Of a DNA stretch of 64,000 nt, positions 8,454 to 16,516 are shown piece after piece. Positions within the stretch are counted from its first letter, which is position 1; every line of letters begins with the position of its first letter. A program made the translations under genes and the position numbers. Location of the stretch: NCBI RefSeq assembly GCF_003206645.1, contig NZ_PZJP01000017.1:19302-83301 (forward strand), in the 5' to 3' direction. Origin of the DNA: Salinicola aestuarinus (GTDB taxonomy: Bacteria; Pseudomonadota; Gammaproteobacteria; Pseudomonadales; Halomonadaceae). Below the pieces are notes generated by a model. It made no database searches and was not told the origin of the DNA. It worked only from the letters and a program-made list of their open reading frames with translations.

Positions 8454-9136
8454 CACCCAATTTCGTTAATAGCTTCCATGGTCAGTTCAAAAACTCGAGG
8501 TTTAAGCTGCGGCAGCCGTTTTTCTTTAATAATTCGACAGCAAGAGGCCACGTCACTCAGATCATTTTTCTCTTGAATCAAAGATGAAAAATCGTAATCC
8601 CACCACTTAACCTCACTCAACTCAACTATTAGAGCCGGGGAAAAACGATATTTTATAAGCGTCGCCGGCACTCCACCGACTATAGAATAAGGTTCGACAT
8701 CTTTAACCACCACAGATCCGGATCCAATAATAGCGCCATCCCCGATGGTAATTCCTCTACGAATTATAACATTACGACCTATCCAGACGTCGTTACCAAT
8801 GTGGTTCCTCGCCGCCCTGTTCTCCAACCCCTTCTTTGATCTGATATTTTCAAATAACGGGTTACCCGTGAAAGGACCACTGTTATTAAAAGCAAAAAGA
8901 TGAGTGGATAATCTATCAGTTGGATGATCGGTAGGGCCCACACATACGTTTGGAGCTATAGAACAATAGCGGTCGATGGTCGTATTATAGATTTCCGAAC
9001 CTCTCCCCACGTATGACATGTAACCAAGTTTGCAAGTTCCATGCATAGCACCTGCGATTGAACAAGGCGCTTCGGAGGTTACGACCCCTTTGATCAATCT
9101 GGGGTTATATTTAATAGGATTTTTCTGCCAGTCCAT
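8453..9136 (-). CDS. CatB/WbbJ-type hexapeptide acetyltransferase
   Basis: 227 residues of the left-handed beta-helix O-acetyltransferase family. Hexapeptide repeats run from about residue 35 to 165: YVGRGSEIYNTTIDRYCSIAP, then IGNDVWIGRNVIIRRGITIGDGAIIGSGSVV and the terminal IVGGVPATLIKYRF. GPTDHPTDRL contains the conserved His of the xenobiotic/streptogramin acetyltransferase subgroup, used as general base. The C-terminal ~60 residues (WWDYDFSSL onward) match the usual helical tail of these enzymes. The ATG at 9136 is used because TAGGTAG lies at a proper distance; a GTG at 9142 overlapping the upstream stop is the alternative. It probably O-acetylates a capsule residue. It is a different subfamily from the acyltransferase at 1238-1987. 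Confidence 0.78.
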   Translation of the reverse strand: MDWQKNPIKYNPRLIKGVVTSEAPCSIAGAMHGTCKLGYMSYVGRGSEIYNTTIDRYCSIAPNVCVGPTDHPTDRLSTHLFAFNNSGPFTGNPLFENIRSKKGLENRAARNHIGNDVWIGRNVIIRRGITIGDGAIIGSGSVVVKDVEPYSIVGGVPATLIKYRFSPALIVELSEVKWWDYDFSSLIQEKNDLSDVASCCRIIKEKRLPQLKPRVFELTMEAINEIG

Positions 9137-9141
9137 AGTCA

Positions 9142-12100
9142 CTACCTATTATTTGATATGTATTTTATTAAAGATTCAATTTCGCATCTTTTATTTTGGC
9201 TTGGGTCGTAGTATCTACTTAAAACGACATAGGCGAAATGAAAGATCTCATATACCGATCTTCGGCGTGTCCTACGCGCTATTGTTTTTTTATCTTCTGT
9301 TATCCCCCAACCAGAGTAAAAAGGAACTCCGTAACAGTGAACTTTTTTACCTCTCATCAGTGCTTCAAAACCCATCCCGGAAGTGGCAACGAACACCTCG
9401 TCCACAGTATCAAATAAGACATGAGGGTTTACATCAAAGTCAACAATATAGACATTGTCACAGAACTTAGTACAAGACAAAAAGTCATTGTTGAAATAGC
9501 TCGTTTTCCCTCCGGTTATAGCATCCGGATGCTGTTTGATCAGTATATCGTAATCCGGATAGTCGTTTATTGCATCATGAAGCATCTTGCTGAAACTTGT
9601 TTCGTCAGCCATCCCCGATATTACTGACTGATCTCCATAACGTTGATCGATCAAGAGAAGTTTAGGTCTATCTGGGCTGCCTATATCCAACTTAAGATCT
9701 GGCGCATGATTATATTTTGAAATGCGGTTAACTATAATATTGTCAATTAAGTCTTTAGACCGCTCCAACTCCACAGGGTCTAAATCTGGCCCATGCTCCA
9801 GCAGTCGCTCTAAGCGAGATATTTTGGTCGCGTCATAATAAGATGTTGTATCATCAAGTATAATCGATAATCCTGGCTCCCCAGACAAACCTAACCTTAA
9901 TGATCGAATAAACCCGTCCTCGACATAAATCAGGTGTCTTCCTAAAGCTTTCTTAACCTCAACCTGTTTTTTCTTTTCCGTACGTTCTGTAATTCCCCAT
10001 TGAACAAAAACGTCTACCGAGGCTAGCTCCGAAATTGTTTCTAATCCTTTAGCGGATTGTACACGCTGGTTTGCGTTCAACATGGGTAATAAATATTTTT
10101 GGGTACCAGTCCAAGTACTTTCGCCCGAAGGAATGCCAACAATATCCACCCTTTCTTGGTTAAAGATTTTTTCAAGGGAGGAACTTTGAAGTGATCTATT
10201 GCTTAAAGTTGACCAGGACATCAGATAGTTTTTAATTCTAACATTTGACTGGCCATCAAAGGCGCCATTAGAAAACATATCTGCCGCCCAAGCCAAACCC
10301 TTTGGATCAGGAATAAAACCGTTATTTAAATATTCCTCAAGGCACAGTCTTACTTCTTTATGATTTTTAGCAATCGGAAAGTTGCAATTATCCCAAATTT
10401 GATCAAATTCAACGTATTTAGTAGAAAGAGGCATCCTCCCCATCAAAAAGCCTTCAAAAAGCATAGTACTATTCACAGAGGAAACAATGTCACAATGATA
10501 AATAGCTTCTTCCGGAGCGACCATGTAGCACAACGCATCGTCTATAGCAGAGACACTTGACACTTTTAGCTTACTATCAAGATCTTCTCCTAAGATATTA
10601 TCTTTGGATGGCGGGAGGCGCACAATTAATTGCAACTCCAGGTCTTCGCAGAGTAGTAACAAATCTGATATTGCTTTACGCTGAGATTCACGAGCGATGC
10701 GCATATCTAGCTGGGAATCCAAGGGTTGAGAAGCAAAAAGGATAGTTTTAACACCCGGATCCAAACCAAACAACCGATAAAACTGAGCCCTTTCTAGCTT
10801 AGGTTTGTAGTCAACATACTTGTCAAACTTAGGCGCACCAACGCTAACAAACCTATCTTGTGGATAACCGCGACTTGTGAAAATAGCTTTCTGCAACCCT
10901 CCCCAACCAAGCGTGATATCAGCCAAAGGTTGAGAAGCAAATGACTTTGGATCCCAGTAATACTTATTCTGATCTACAAACACTGATTCGTGGGGTATAA
11001 GAATACGAGGAATATTTAGCTCCTCGCAAACATGCGAGATTATCCTCATAACTGGTGCCCAGTCAAAAGTAAAAATTACTCCCACCAACTTATGCCGAAG
11101 TGGTATAAGTCTCCTCACAATCATTCGCCTATATACATCTGGATTTTCTCTGGCGAACTTTAATACATTTCTGCGATTGGAAGACAAATCTTTTACGAAG
11201 TCAAGTGGTGCTATATCGTAGTCATCGGAAGATATATTTTTGATTAAAGAGTTGGAGTGTTCAGAGATCCATGGAATAAACAAATACATTGGCTTAGGAG
11301 ACTCAAACGCTTTCGCCAACTCGTATCCCATTTCAGCATTGTACCAATCCGGTACGGAAGGACCGGTTAACTTCGATGCAGTAATTTTTTTCTCAGCACC
11401 AGTGCTAGCACTGGCGCTTTTATCCTTTTTAATACTTTTAACAGGTTTTCGATGCTCAGCGATTTCGATCAGCTTTTGTATATATTCAACAGTCTTCTCT
11501 AAAGTAGTATATTTCTTGTGTATTGGATCAAAATACTGAGGATATAAAATATATGAAGCTGCGAACACTTGCTCTACTGTTAATTTCCGCGTGCGTCTCT
11601 TGTTTTTCTGTCTATCATCGGTCAACCCCCAACCGGCATAAAATGGGCAGCCCAAGGTTGTAACCTTTATACCCCTCAAGAGAGCCTCAAAACCAACTTG
11701 AGAAGTAATGGTATATACATGATCAACGCTTGAAAGAACATCAGCTATTGCAATATTATCTGTGATTAACTCGCAGATATTCTTAACTTCATTCGGGTTT
11801 GAGAGCATTTCCCGACGATTATGTAGCACATCTGGATGTGGCTTATAATAAATATCCGCTTCAGGATTTTCATAAGCAGCTAGTTTTACCAGATCATTGT
11901 TGTTATAATTTTCCGAGCAGCCATAGATAATTGAAGCATCATCTTCTACCTGCCCAATCACAAGAATTCTTTTCTTGCCGCCTTTAGTAGGGTAAATATC
12001 TTCAGGAGATTTTCGACGCCCATTATTATATTTGCTTATACCCAGCGTCAGAATATTTTGGATGTTTTTTTCTGCGCGAGCCATTAACTCTGCATCTGAC

Positions 12101-12558
12101 TCAAAATCGTAGCTGGAAAGAATACACTCTAAGTCAGACTCTTTCGTCGCATCAAAATATGGAGTTTTAGAATCAAAATTCAGCGACAATGGTGGAGTAT
12201 GCTTGGACCCCAACTCTACTGAACGTATAAATCCGTCTTCGACATACTTTATAGGCTTGGTAGTATTTGAAATTGCTTTAGGGAGATTCATGCCCCAAAC
12301 AAGTATTTCTGCATCTGTTGTTTTTTCAATGAGTGGCAACCATTTTTTTTCCAGCTCGACTTGGTTGGCTTTGAAGGGAACATAGATAAAGGTCTTATCC
12401 GGCATCCAGGCCTCAATTATTGGCCTTTTCCAATCGTTTATCCTAAACGCAAAGACCGGATTCTTTACGCCGGACAATTTAGCAATCTCTTTTTTTTTCT
12501 TTGCGGCATCTTCAAAAAACTTGACTGGATGCTTGATTAACTTGGTGACCTTGCTCAT
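9142..12558 (-). CDS. Giant three-module KpsC-like capsule glycosyltransferase
   Basis: 1138 residues. Two KpsC-like modules flank a third domain. Module 1 (about 1-375) and module 3 (about 790-1138) share the same signature set: YVEDGFIRS (residues 105 and 878), a [FY]DATK stretch, ISKYN, K-P/Q-HPD, SQVGFEALLRG or SGMGFEALMRG, and PFY[AS]GWG[LI]T-[DE]D. These are hallmarks of the retaining beta-Kdo transferase modules of KpsC. Canonical KpsC is about 670 residues with two such modules side by side. Here an extra ~370-residue GT-B-like domain (about 400-770) sits between them, with FTFDWAPV, RILIPHESVFVD and TILFASQPLD. It could be a Kdo-transferring capsule polymerase or an unusual KpsC. Strong start: AAGGAATAAACGAATG. 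It opens the AT-rich cassette after kpsF. No separate kpsS lies in the window. Confidence 0.72.
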   Translation of the reverse strand: MSKVTKLIKHPVKFFEDAAKKKKEIAKLSGVKNPVFAFRINDWKRPIIEAWMPDKTFIYVPFKANQVELEKKWLPLIEKTTDAEILVWGMNLPKAISNTTKPIKYVEDGFIRSVELGSKHTPPLSLNFDSKTPYFDATKESDLECILSSYDFESDAELMARAEKNIQNILTLGISKYNNGRRKSPEDIYPTKGGKKRILVIGQVEDDASIIYGCSENYNNNDLVKLAAYENPEADIYYKPHPDVLHNRREMLSNPNEVKNICELITDNIAIADVLSSVDHVYTITSQVGFEALLRGIKVTTLGCPFYAGWGLTDDRQKNKRRTRKLTVEQVFAASYILYPQYFDPIHKKYTTLEKTVEYIQKLIEIAEHRKPVKSIKKDKSASASTGAEKKITASKLTGPSVPDWYNAEMGYELAKAFESPKPMYLFIPWISEHSNSLIKNISSDDYDIAPLDFVKDLSSNRRNVLKFARENPDVYRRMIVRRLIPLRHKLVGVIFTFDWAPVMRIISHVCEELNIPRILIPHESVFVDQNKYYWDPKSFASQPLADITLGWGGLQKAIFTSRGYPQDRFVSVGAPKFDKYVDYKPKLERAQFYRLFGLDPGVKTILFASQPLDSQLDMRIARESQRKAISDLLLLCEDLELQLIVRLPPSKDNILGEDLDSKLKVSSVSAIDDALCYMVAPEEAIYHCDIVSSVNSTMLFEGFLMGRMPLSTKYVEFDQIWDNCNFPIAKNHKEVRLCLEEYLNNGFIPDPKGLAWAADMFSNGAFDGQSNVRIKNYLMSWSTLSNRSLQSSSLEKIFNQERVDIVGIPSGESTWTGTQKYLLPMLNANQRVQSAKGLETISELASVDVFVQWGITERTEKKKQVEVKKALGRHLIYVEDGFIRSLRLGLSGEPGLSIILDDTTSYYDATKISRLERLLEHGPDLDPVELERSKDLIDNIIVNRISKYNHAPDLKLDIGSPDRPKLLLIDQRYGDQSVISGMADETSFSKMLHDAINDYPDYDILIKQHPDAITGGKTSYFNNDFLSCTKFCDNVYIVDFDVNPHVLFDTVDEVFVATSGMGFEALMRGKKVHCYGVPFYSGWGITEDKKTIARRTRRRSVYEIFHFAYVVLSRYYDPSQNKRCEIESLIKYISNNR

Positions 12559-12576
12559 TCGTTTATTCCTTAACTA

Positions 12577-13539
12577 TCAAGCATCGAAACTTTTGATAAC
12601 GCCAGCCGGTTTTAGCTGATCGTTTACGACAACTAGCGAGGTCAATCTTTTTTCACGCATCAATCCCTCACACTCATAGAGATTGGCGCCTTTGGGTACG
12701 GTCGTTGGCATTTTGCCCATGATGTCCTGGGCAATGAGAGATTCGGTATTCCCGTGCTTTTCTATGGCTCGACGCAAGTCACCATCGGTAACGACCCCTA
12801 CCAAATCACCGGCCTGAGAAAGAATGCAGACGATACCTTTACCACCCTCGCTGATCTGGTGAACCACATTCGCAAACGAAGCGTCCTCCTGGATGGAGGG
12901 CACGGGGTGCATGACTTCCTGGACCTGGGTCAACAGTTTACGGCCCAGCGACCCGCCCGGGTGGAATCGGGCGAAATCGACCGGCATGAAGCCTCTGCGA
13001 TCCATCAACGCAACGGCAAGCGCATCTCCCATCACCAGCGTTGCAGTGGTTGAAGTGGTCGGCGCTAGATTGTTAGGACAGGCTTCACGTTCCACGGAGA
13101 CATCGAGATGGACGTCTGCGGCAATGGCAAGCGTCGAGTCACTATTGCCCGTGATCGCGATGCTCTTTGCCTGAATGTGGCGAATGTAAGGCAGCAGCTT
13201 CACCACCTCGTCGGTTTCACCACTATAGGAGATCAGTACGACTAGATCGTCTGCCCCGATCATGCCGAGATCGCCATGGTAAGCTTCACCCGGATGTACG
13301 AAAAAGCTAGGAGTACCGGTCGATGCCAACGTAGCGGCGATTTTTTTTCCGATAATCCCGGATTTTCCCATTCCCGAGATAATGACCTTCCCAGTGCACT
13401 TGTGCATGAGATTGACTGCTAACGAGACTTCGCCATTCAGCGATTCGCCAATGGTTTGTAACGATTTGGCCTGCTCCCAGAACACGTTGCGAGCCACTTC
13501 CAATGACTGATCCTTGTCAGAGTGTATTTGAGCTTCCAT
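12577..13539 (-). CDS. kpsF: Arabinose-5-phosphate isomerase
   Basis: Interconverts ribulose 5-phosphate and arabinose 5-phosphate, the entry to Kdo synthesis. The 320-residue chain has a SIS sugar-isomerase domain with VIISGMGKSGIIGKKIAATL, the loop FFVHPGEAYHGDLGM and ISYSGETDEVVKL. Two C-terminal CBS domains start near residues 200 and 265 (MHPVPSIQED and DIMGKMPTTVP). The length fits KpsF/KdsD (about 327). I chose the ATG at 13539 (MEAQIHSDKD); an in-frame TTG at 13575 would overlap kpsE. It follows kpsE by 13 bp and precedes the giant KpsC-like gene. With kdsA and kdsB-kdsC it completes a locus-encoded route to CMP-Kdo. The symbol kpsF rather than kdsD rests on position in the capsule operon. 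Confidence 0.9.
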   Translation of the reverse strand: MEAQIHSDKDQSLEVARNVFWEQAKSLQTIGESLNGEVSLAVNLMHKCTGKVIISGMGKSGIIGKKIAATLASTGTPSFFVHPGEAYHGDLGMIGADDLVVLISYSGETDEVVKLLPYIRHIQAKSIAITGNSDSTLAIAADVHLDVSVEREACPNNLAPTTSTTATLVMGDALAVALMDRRGFMPVDFARFHPGGSLGRKLLTQVQEVMHPVPSIQEDASFANVVHQISEGGKGIVCILSQAGDLVGVVTDGDLRRAIEKHGNTESLIAQDIMGKMPTTVPKGANLYECEGLMREKRLTSLVVVNDQLKPAGVIKSFDA

Positions 13540-13552
13540 ATTCGTCTCGGTT

Positions 13553-14656
13553 TTAATCTCTATGATCTTTGACAATCAAAATGAGCATGTTGGCGATTAA
13601 CGCGATAAATAGCGCAATAACGGCAAACACGACAATGTTGTACAGACGTTCCGGCTGTTCCGGATACTGCGGCATCGTCGGGGATTGCAGCGTAGAGAGC
13701 TGCTTGAGTTTCCGCGCCGCCTCGACCTGCGTGCTCTGCAATGCAGCCAACGCGCCGGAGTAGCTTTCCTGGGCGAATTTTGCCTGCAACTGTAATCGCT
13801 GATATTCCGAGGAGAGCGAGTTCAGCGCATCCCCTGACTGAGCCGCCAGCCGCTGCTTTTCTTCCTCAATCTGGCCTTCCAGTGCATTGATCTGGCTCTT
13901 GACCCGCACGACTTCCGGAGAGCTCGCGCTCTGGAAACTGCTCAATGCGGTTCTCTGCGCTTTCAGGCTTGCTAGCTGGCCTTCTAGCGTCGACACGACA
14001 CTGCTCAAACTCTCGACAGTCCCCGTAGGCGATACCAGCCCGTTTTCGTTCTGGTAATTCACCAGCGCTTGACGAGTCTGCTCGAAAGTCGTCTGGAGCT
14101 GATCGACCTGCTGCTGGAGAAACTTAACTTGCTCTTCTGCCAAGCGCCGGCCCATATCGTTCATATGCTGCTCACCACGCTCAAGCAGAAGATTGGCGAT
14201 CAAGTTGGCCTCTTTTGGGTTGAACGCCTCGACGTCGACACGCAGAACGCCGGCATATTCGTCGAGCTCGACCGAGACACGCTTGAGGTAATAGTCGTGC
14301 AGCTCTTCTAACGGTGCCGCTTCATCGCTCAGGCGGCTGAAGAAGTCACCACCACCGTCGGCGTAGTGCTCGCGGAAATTGGCATTCTCCACCAGGTACT
14401 GCAGCATGTCGACCGAACGGAGATAGTCCCTCAGCAGCAGCATATCCGCGTTGTTGGCACCTCCGCCGCCAGAAAGCAGACTGCTGAAGCTCAAGTCCGG
14501 CGATGAGAGCTGTGGGCTTTCCAATACCACGTGGGCATGCGATACGTAGCGGTCACTGGCCCATACGGCCCAGTAGAGACTAACGAGCACGATAGCGACT
14601 AGGCAGAGAACCCAGTGAAGATGCCTTTTCAACTTTTGCTTTACTAAAAATTTCAT
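13553..14656 (-). CDS. kpsE: Capsule export inner-membrane/periplasmic protein KpsE (PCP-3)
   Basis: 367 residues with the polysaccharide co-polymerase layout. There is a cytoplasmic basic N-terminus, TM1 at about 16-33 (WVLCLVAIVLVSLYWAVWA) and a long periplasmic part with extended coiled coil around residues 170-300 (FLQQQVDQLQTTFEQTRQAL; EGQIEEEKQRLA). The C-terminal TM is at about 340-360 (IVVFAVIALFIALIANMLIL), preceded by the Pro-rich PTMPQYPEQPER. It bridges the KpsMT ABC transporter and the outer-membrane KpsD channel. The start ATG is followed by a Lys-rich stretch; kpsT ends 38 bp upstream. The order kpsM-kpsT-kpsE-kpsF matches an ABC-dependent capsule export operon. Confidence 0.88.
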   Translation of the reverse strand: MKFLVKQKLKRHLHWVLCLVAIVLVSLYWAVWASDRYVSHAHVVLESPQLSSPDLSFSSLLSGGGGANNADMLLLRDYLRSVDMLQYLVENANFREHYADGGGDFFSRLSDEAAPLEELHDYYLKRVSVELDEYAGVLRVDVEAFNPKEANLIANLLLERGEQHMNDMGRRLAEEQVKFLQQQVDQLQTTFEQTRQALVNYQNENGLVSPTGTVESLSSVVSTLEGQLASLKAQRTALSSFQSASSPEVVRVKSQINALEGQIEEEKQRLAAQSGDALNSLSSEYQRLQLQAKFAQESYSGALAALQSTQVEAARKLKQLSTLQSPTMPQYPEQPERLYNIVVFAVIALFIALIANMLILIVKDHRD

Positions 14657-14694
14657 TAAATTCGCTTCTTTAAATCCGGAGCTAAGTACTGGCC

Positions 14695-15630
14695 TTATCT
14701 TCCGGCCGATGCTTGCTCATGCTGTTTAAGCTCTGAGAACCGCTTTCTCGCCAATCGATGTTTGCGATGCAGCAATTCGGTTTCTTCCTGCAAGATGGCC
14801 GCCTCATCTTCGTCAGTGGCCGTCTCCAGCCGATACTCCGAGATAATGTGCTGCTTGTGAAGTGTGGTTATTTCTTGCCTAAGGGAGCGAAGCTGAGCTT
14901 TAAGGCTGGTGGCATCCAATTGCTCGACTGGTGTTTCTTCTTCGTCGTCTTCGTCTGCAACATCAGTCATCACGCCCGTAGAGAGATGGTATGCGCCAAT
15001 GGCGTCTTCTATGCGATCAAACCACTGGGCATGGCCCTGATCGACGAAGATGCCGGCTTGGCACATCTGTTTCAGGGTGCCTTCACCGTGAGAGACCATG
15101 ATGAGGCTGGCATGATCCACACGCTGCTGAAATGCCTCCCTCGCCTTCGCCTTGAACGCACGATCACCCACGGCGGTCGCCTCGTCCGATATATAGATAT
15201 CGAAATCGAACGCAAGCGAGAGCCCAAAGGCGAGACGCGCTCGCATGCCTGAAGAATAGGTCGTGACAGGGTCATCAAAAGCCTTACCGATGTCGGCGAA
15301 GTCCTGGACCTCTTGGATCAACTTTTGAAGGCTTTTCTTGATGCCGTGAACGCGAGCGACGAACTTGACGTTCTGGCGGCCGGTCATGGAGCCCTTGAAG
15401 CCGCCAGCCAAGCCGATTGGCCAGGAGACGCGTCCCTTACGAATAACGCGGCCCTTATCCGGTGTATCCATACCGCCGATCAGGCGTAGCAGCGTTGACT
15501 TTCCCGCCCCGTTTCGGCCCACCACGCCGACGCTAACCCCATTGGGAATGACCAGATTGACGTCCTTTAGTACCCAGTCACCACCGTGAGGCCCGTGGTA
15601 GCGTTTGTAGAGATTCCGGATTTCGATCAT
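14695..15630 (-). CDS. kpsT: Capsule ABC transporter ATPase KpsT with C-terminal extension
   Basis: ATPase that powers export of the completed lipid-linked capsule. Walker A is VGRNGAGKST (about residues 38-47), the signature is TYSSGMRARLAFGLSLA, Walker B is FDFDIYISDEA and the switch His is in LIMVSHGEGTL. Usual KpsT is about 220 residues; this protein has 311. The extra ~90 residues form an acidic segment (DEDDEEETPVEQLD) followed by a charged helix that looks like a coiled coil (TSLKAQLRSLRQEITTLHKQ and on to the C-terminus). O-antigen exporters such as Wzt have C-terminal substrate-binding domains, but those are beta-sandwiches and this does not look like one. It starts 4 bp after kpsM ends, so the two are coupled. 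Confidence 0.9.
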   Translation of the reverse strand: MIEIRNLYKRYHGPHGGDWVLKDVNLVIPNGVSVGVVGRNGAGKSTLLRLIGGMDTPDKGRVIRKGRVSWPIGLAGGFKGSMTGRQNVKFVARVHGIKKSLQKLIQEVQDFADIGKAFDDPVTTYSSGMRARLAFGLSLAFDFDIYISDEATAVGDRAFKAKAREAFQQRVDHASLIMVSHGEGTLKQMCQAGIFVDQGHAQWFDRIEDAIGAYHLSTGVMTDVADEDDEEETPVEQLDATSLKAQLRSLRQEITTLHKQHIISEYRLETATDEDEAAILQEETELLHRKHRLARKRFSELKQHEQASAGR

Positions 15631-15634
15631 GAGC

Positions 15635-16447
15635 TCATATTGCCTTCAAACGCGATGCAAAACGGACATGCATGACCAGTCCTAATGAGAGTGTCGAAAG
15701 CGCCCAGAACCAGAGATAGGTCATGTCGATTCCGGGGATCGAGTGGTAGCTATCGAAGAAACTCAACCGCATGCTCTCGATGCCATGCACGATCGGGTTC
15801 CAGAGCAGGTACTGCTGATACTGTGCGGGCACATAAGTGACCGGGAAGATGACACCGGATATCAGCAGTAGCGGCAAAGTGATGATTTTCACGATACGTC
15901 CAACTTCTGGAATCAAACCTGAGGCGACTGAAAGCAAAACGCCAAGCCCGACACCCAGCATCCAGAGCGAGAGCCAGTCCATCATCACCCCAAAAGCGTG
16001 ATCCGGAATCATATTGATCTTTAGCAAAGAGCCAATAACTATGAATAGTAGAAAAATAAAACTGCGAATCATCCCCTCTACAAAGCACCGTATCAACACA
16101 GGATCAATTGGTAAGATTTGACGATAGGTAAAGAGCCCCTTATTAGATTCCACTGCGCCCATAGGTCGAATCATGGCTTCTCTGAACAAATAGAAACCCA
16201 TTAACCCAACAATCATCCAGGGAATAAATTCTGCCCCTGTAATGTTTTGGCCACCCCGAATGTAGGCACGGATAAAAATCATCACGGCGATCGTCGCAAC
16301 CGGTTCGAAGATCATCCAGAACCAGGCCATGCGATCCGCCATGGTTCTCGCAATCATTTCTCGGAGATACATCGCTGACCAAACATCCCAAGCGACCCGC
16401 ATGGGATGACGGGTGGAATCATGAATGTGTTCCGTATTTGGCGCCAT
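15635..16447 (-). CDS. kpsM: Capsule ABC transporter permease KpsM
   Basis: 270 residues, an ABC-2 type membrane permease with about six membrane segments: WFWMIFEPVATIAVMIFI, FIPWMIVGLMGFYLF, IRSFIFLLFIVIGSL, LWMLGVGLGVLLSVASGLI, IITLPLLLISGVIFPVTYV and LWFWALSTLSLGLVMHV. MLREM-like N-terminal helix residues (AMYLREMIART) and the YNPxVH-type motif LLWNPIVHGIESMR before the last segment are typical of KpsM/Wzm proteins. It forms the export pore with KpsT. It is 70 bp downstream of kpsD; that gap contains no clear hairpin, so read-through from kpsD is expected. Confidence 0.9.
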   Translation of the reverse strand: MAPNTEHIHDSTRHPMRVAWDVWSAMYLREMIARTMADRMAWFWMIFEPVATIAVMIFIRAYIRGGQNITGAEFIPWMIVGLMGFYLFREAMIRPMGAVESNKGLFTYRQILPIDPVLIRCFVEGMIRSFIFLLFIVIGSLLKINMIPDHAFGVMMDWLSLWMLGVGLGVLLSVASGLIPEVGRIVKIITLPLLLISGVIFPVTYVPAQYQQYLLWNPIVHGIESMRLSFFDSYHSIPGIDMTYLWFWALSTLSLGLVMHVRFASRLKAI

Positions 16448-16516
16448 TTAACGTTCCCGCGCCTGCCGACACTTAGCCGGGCAGGCGCTCATACACTGCT
16501 TGACTTGAAGAGACAC

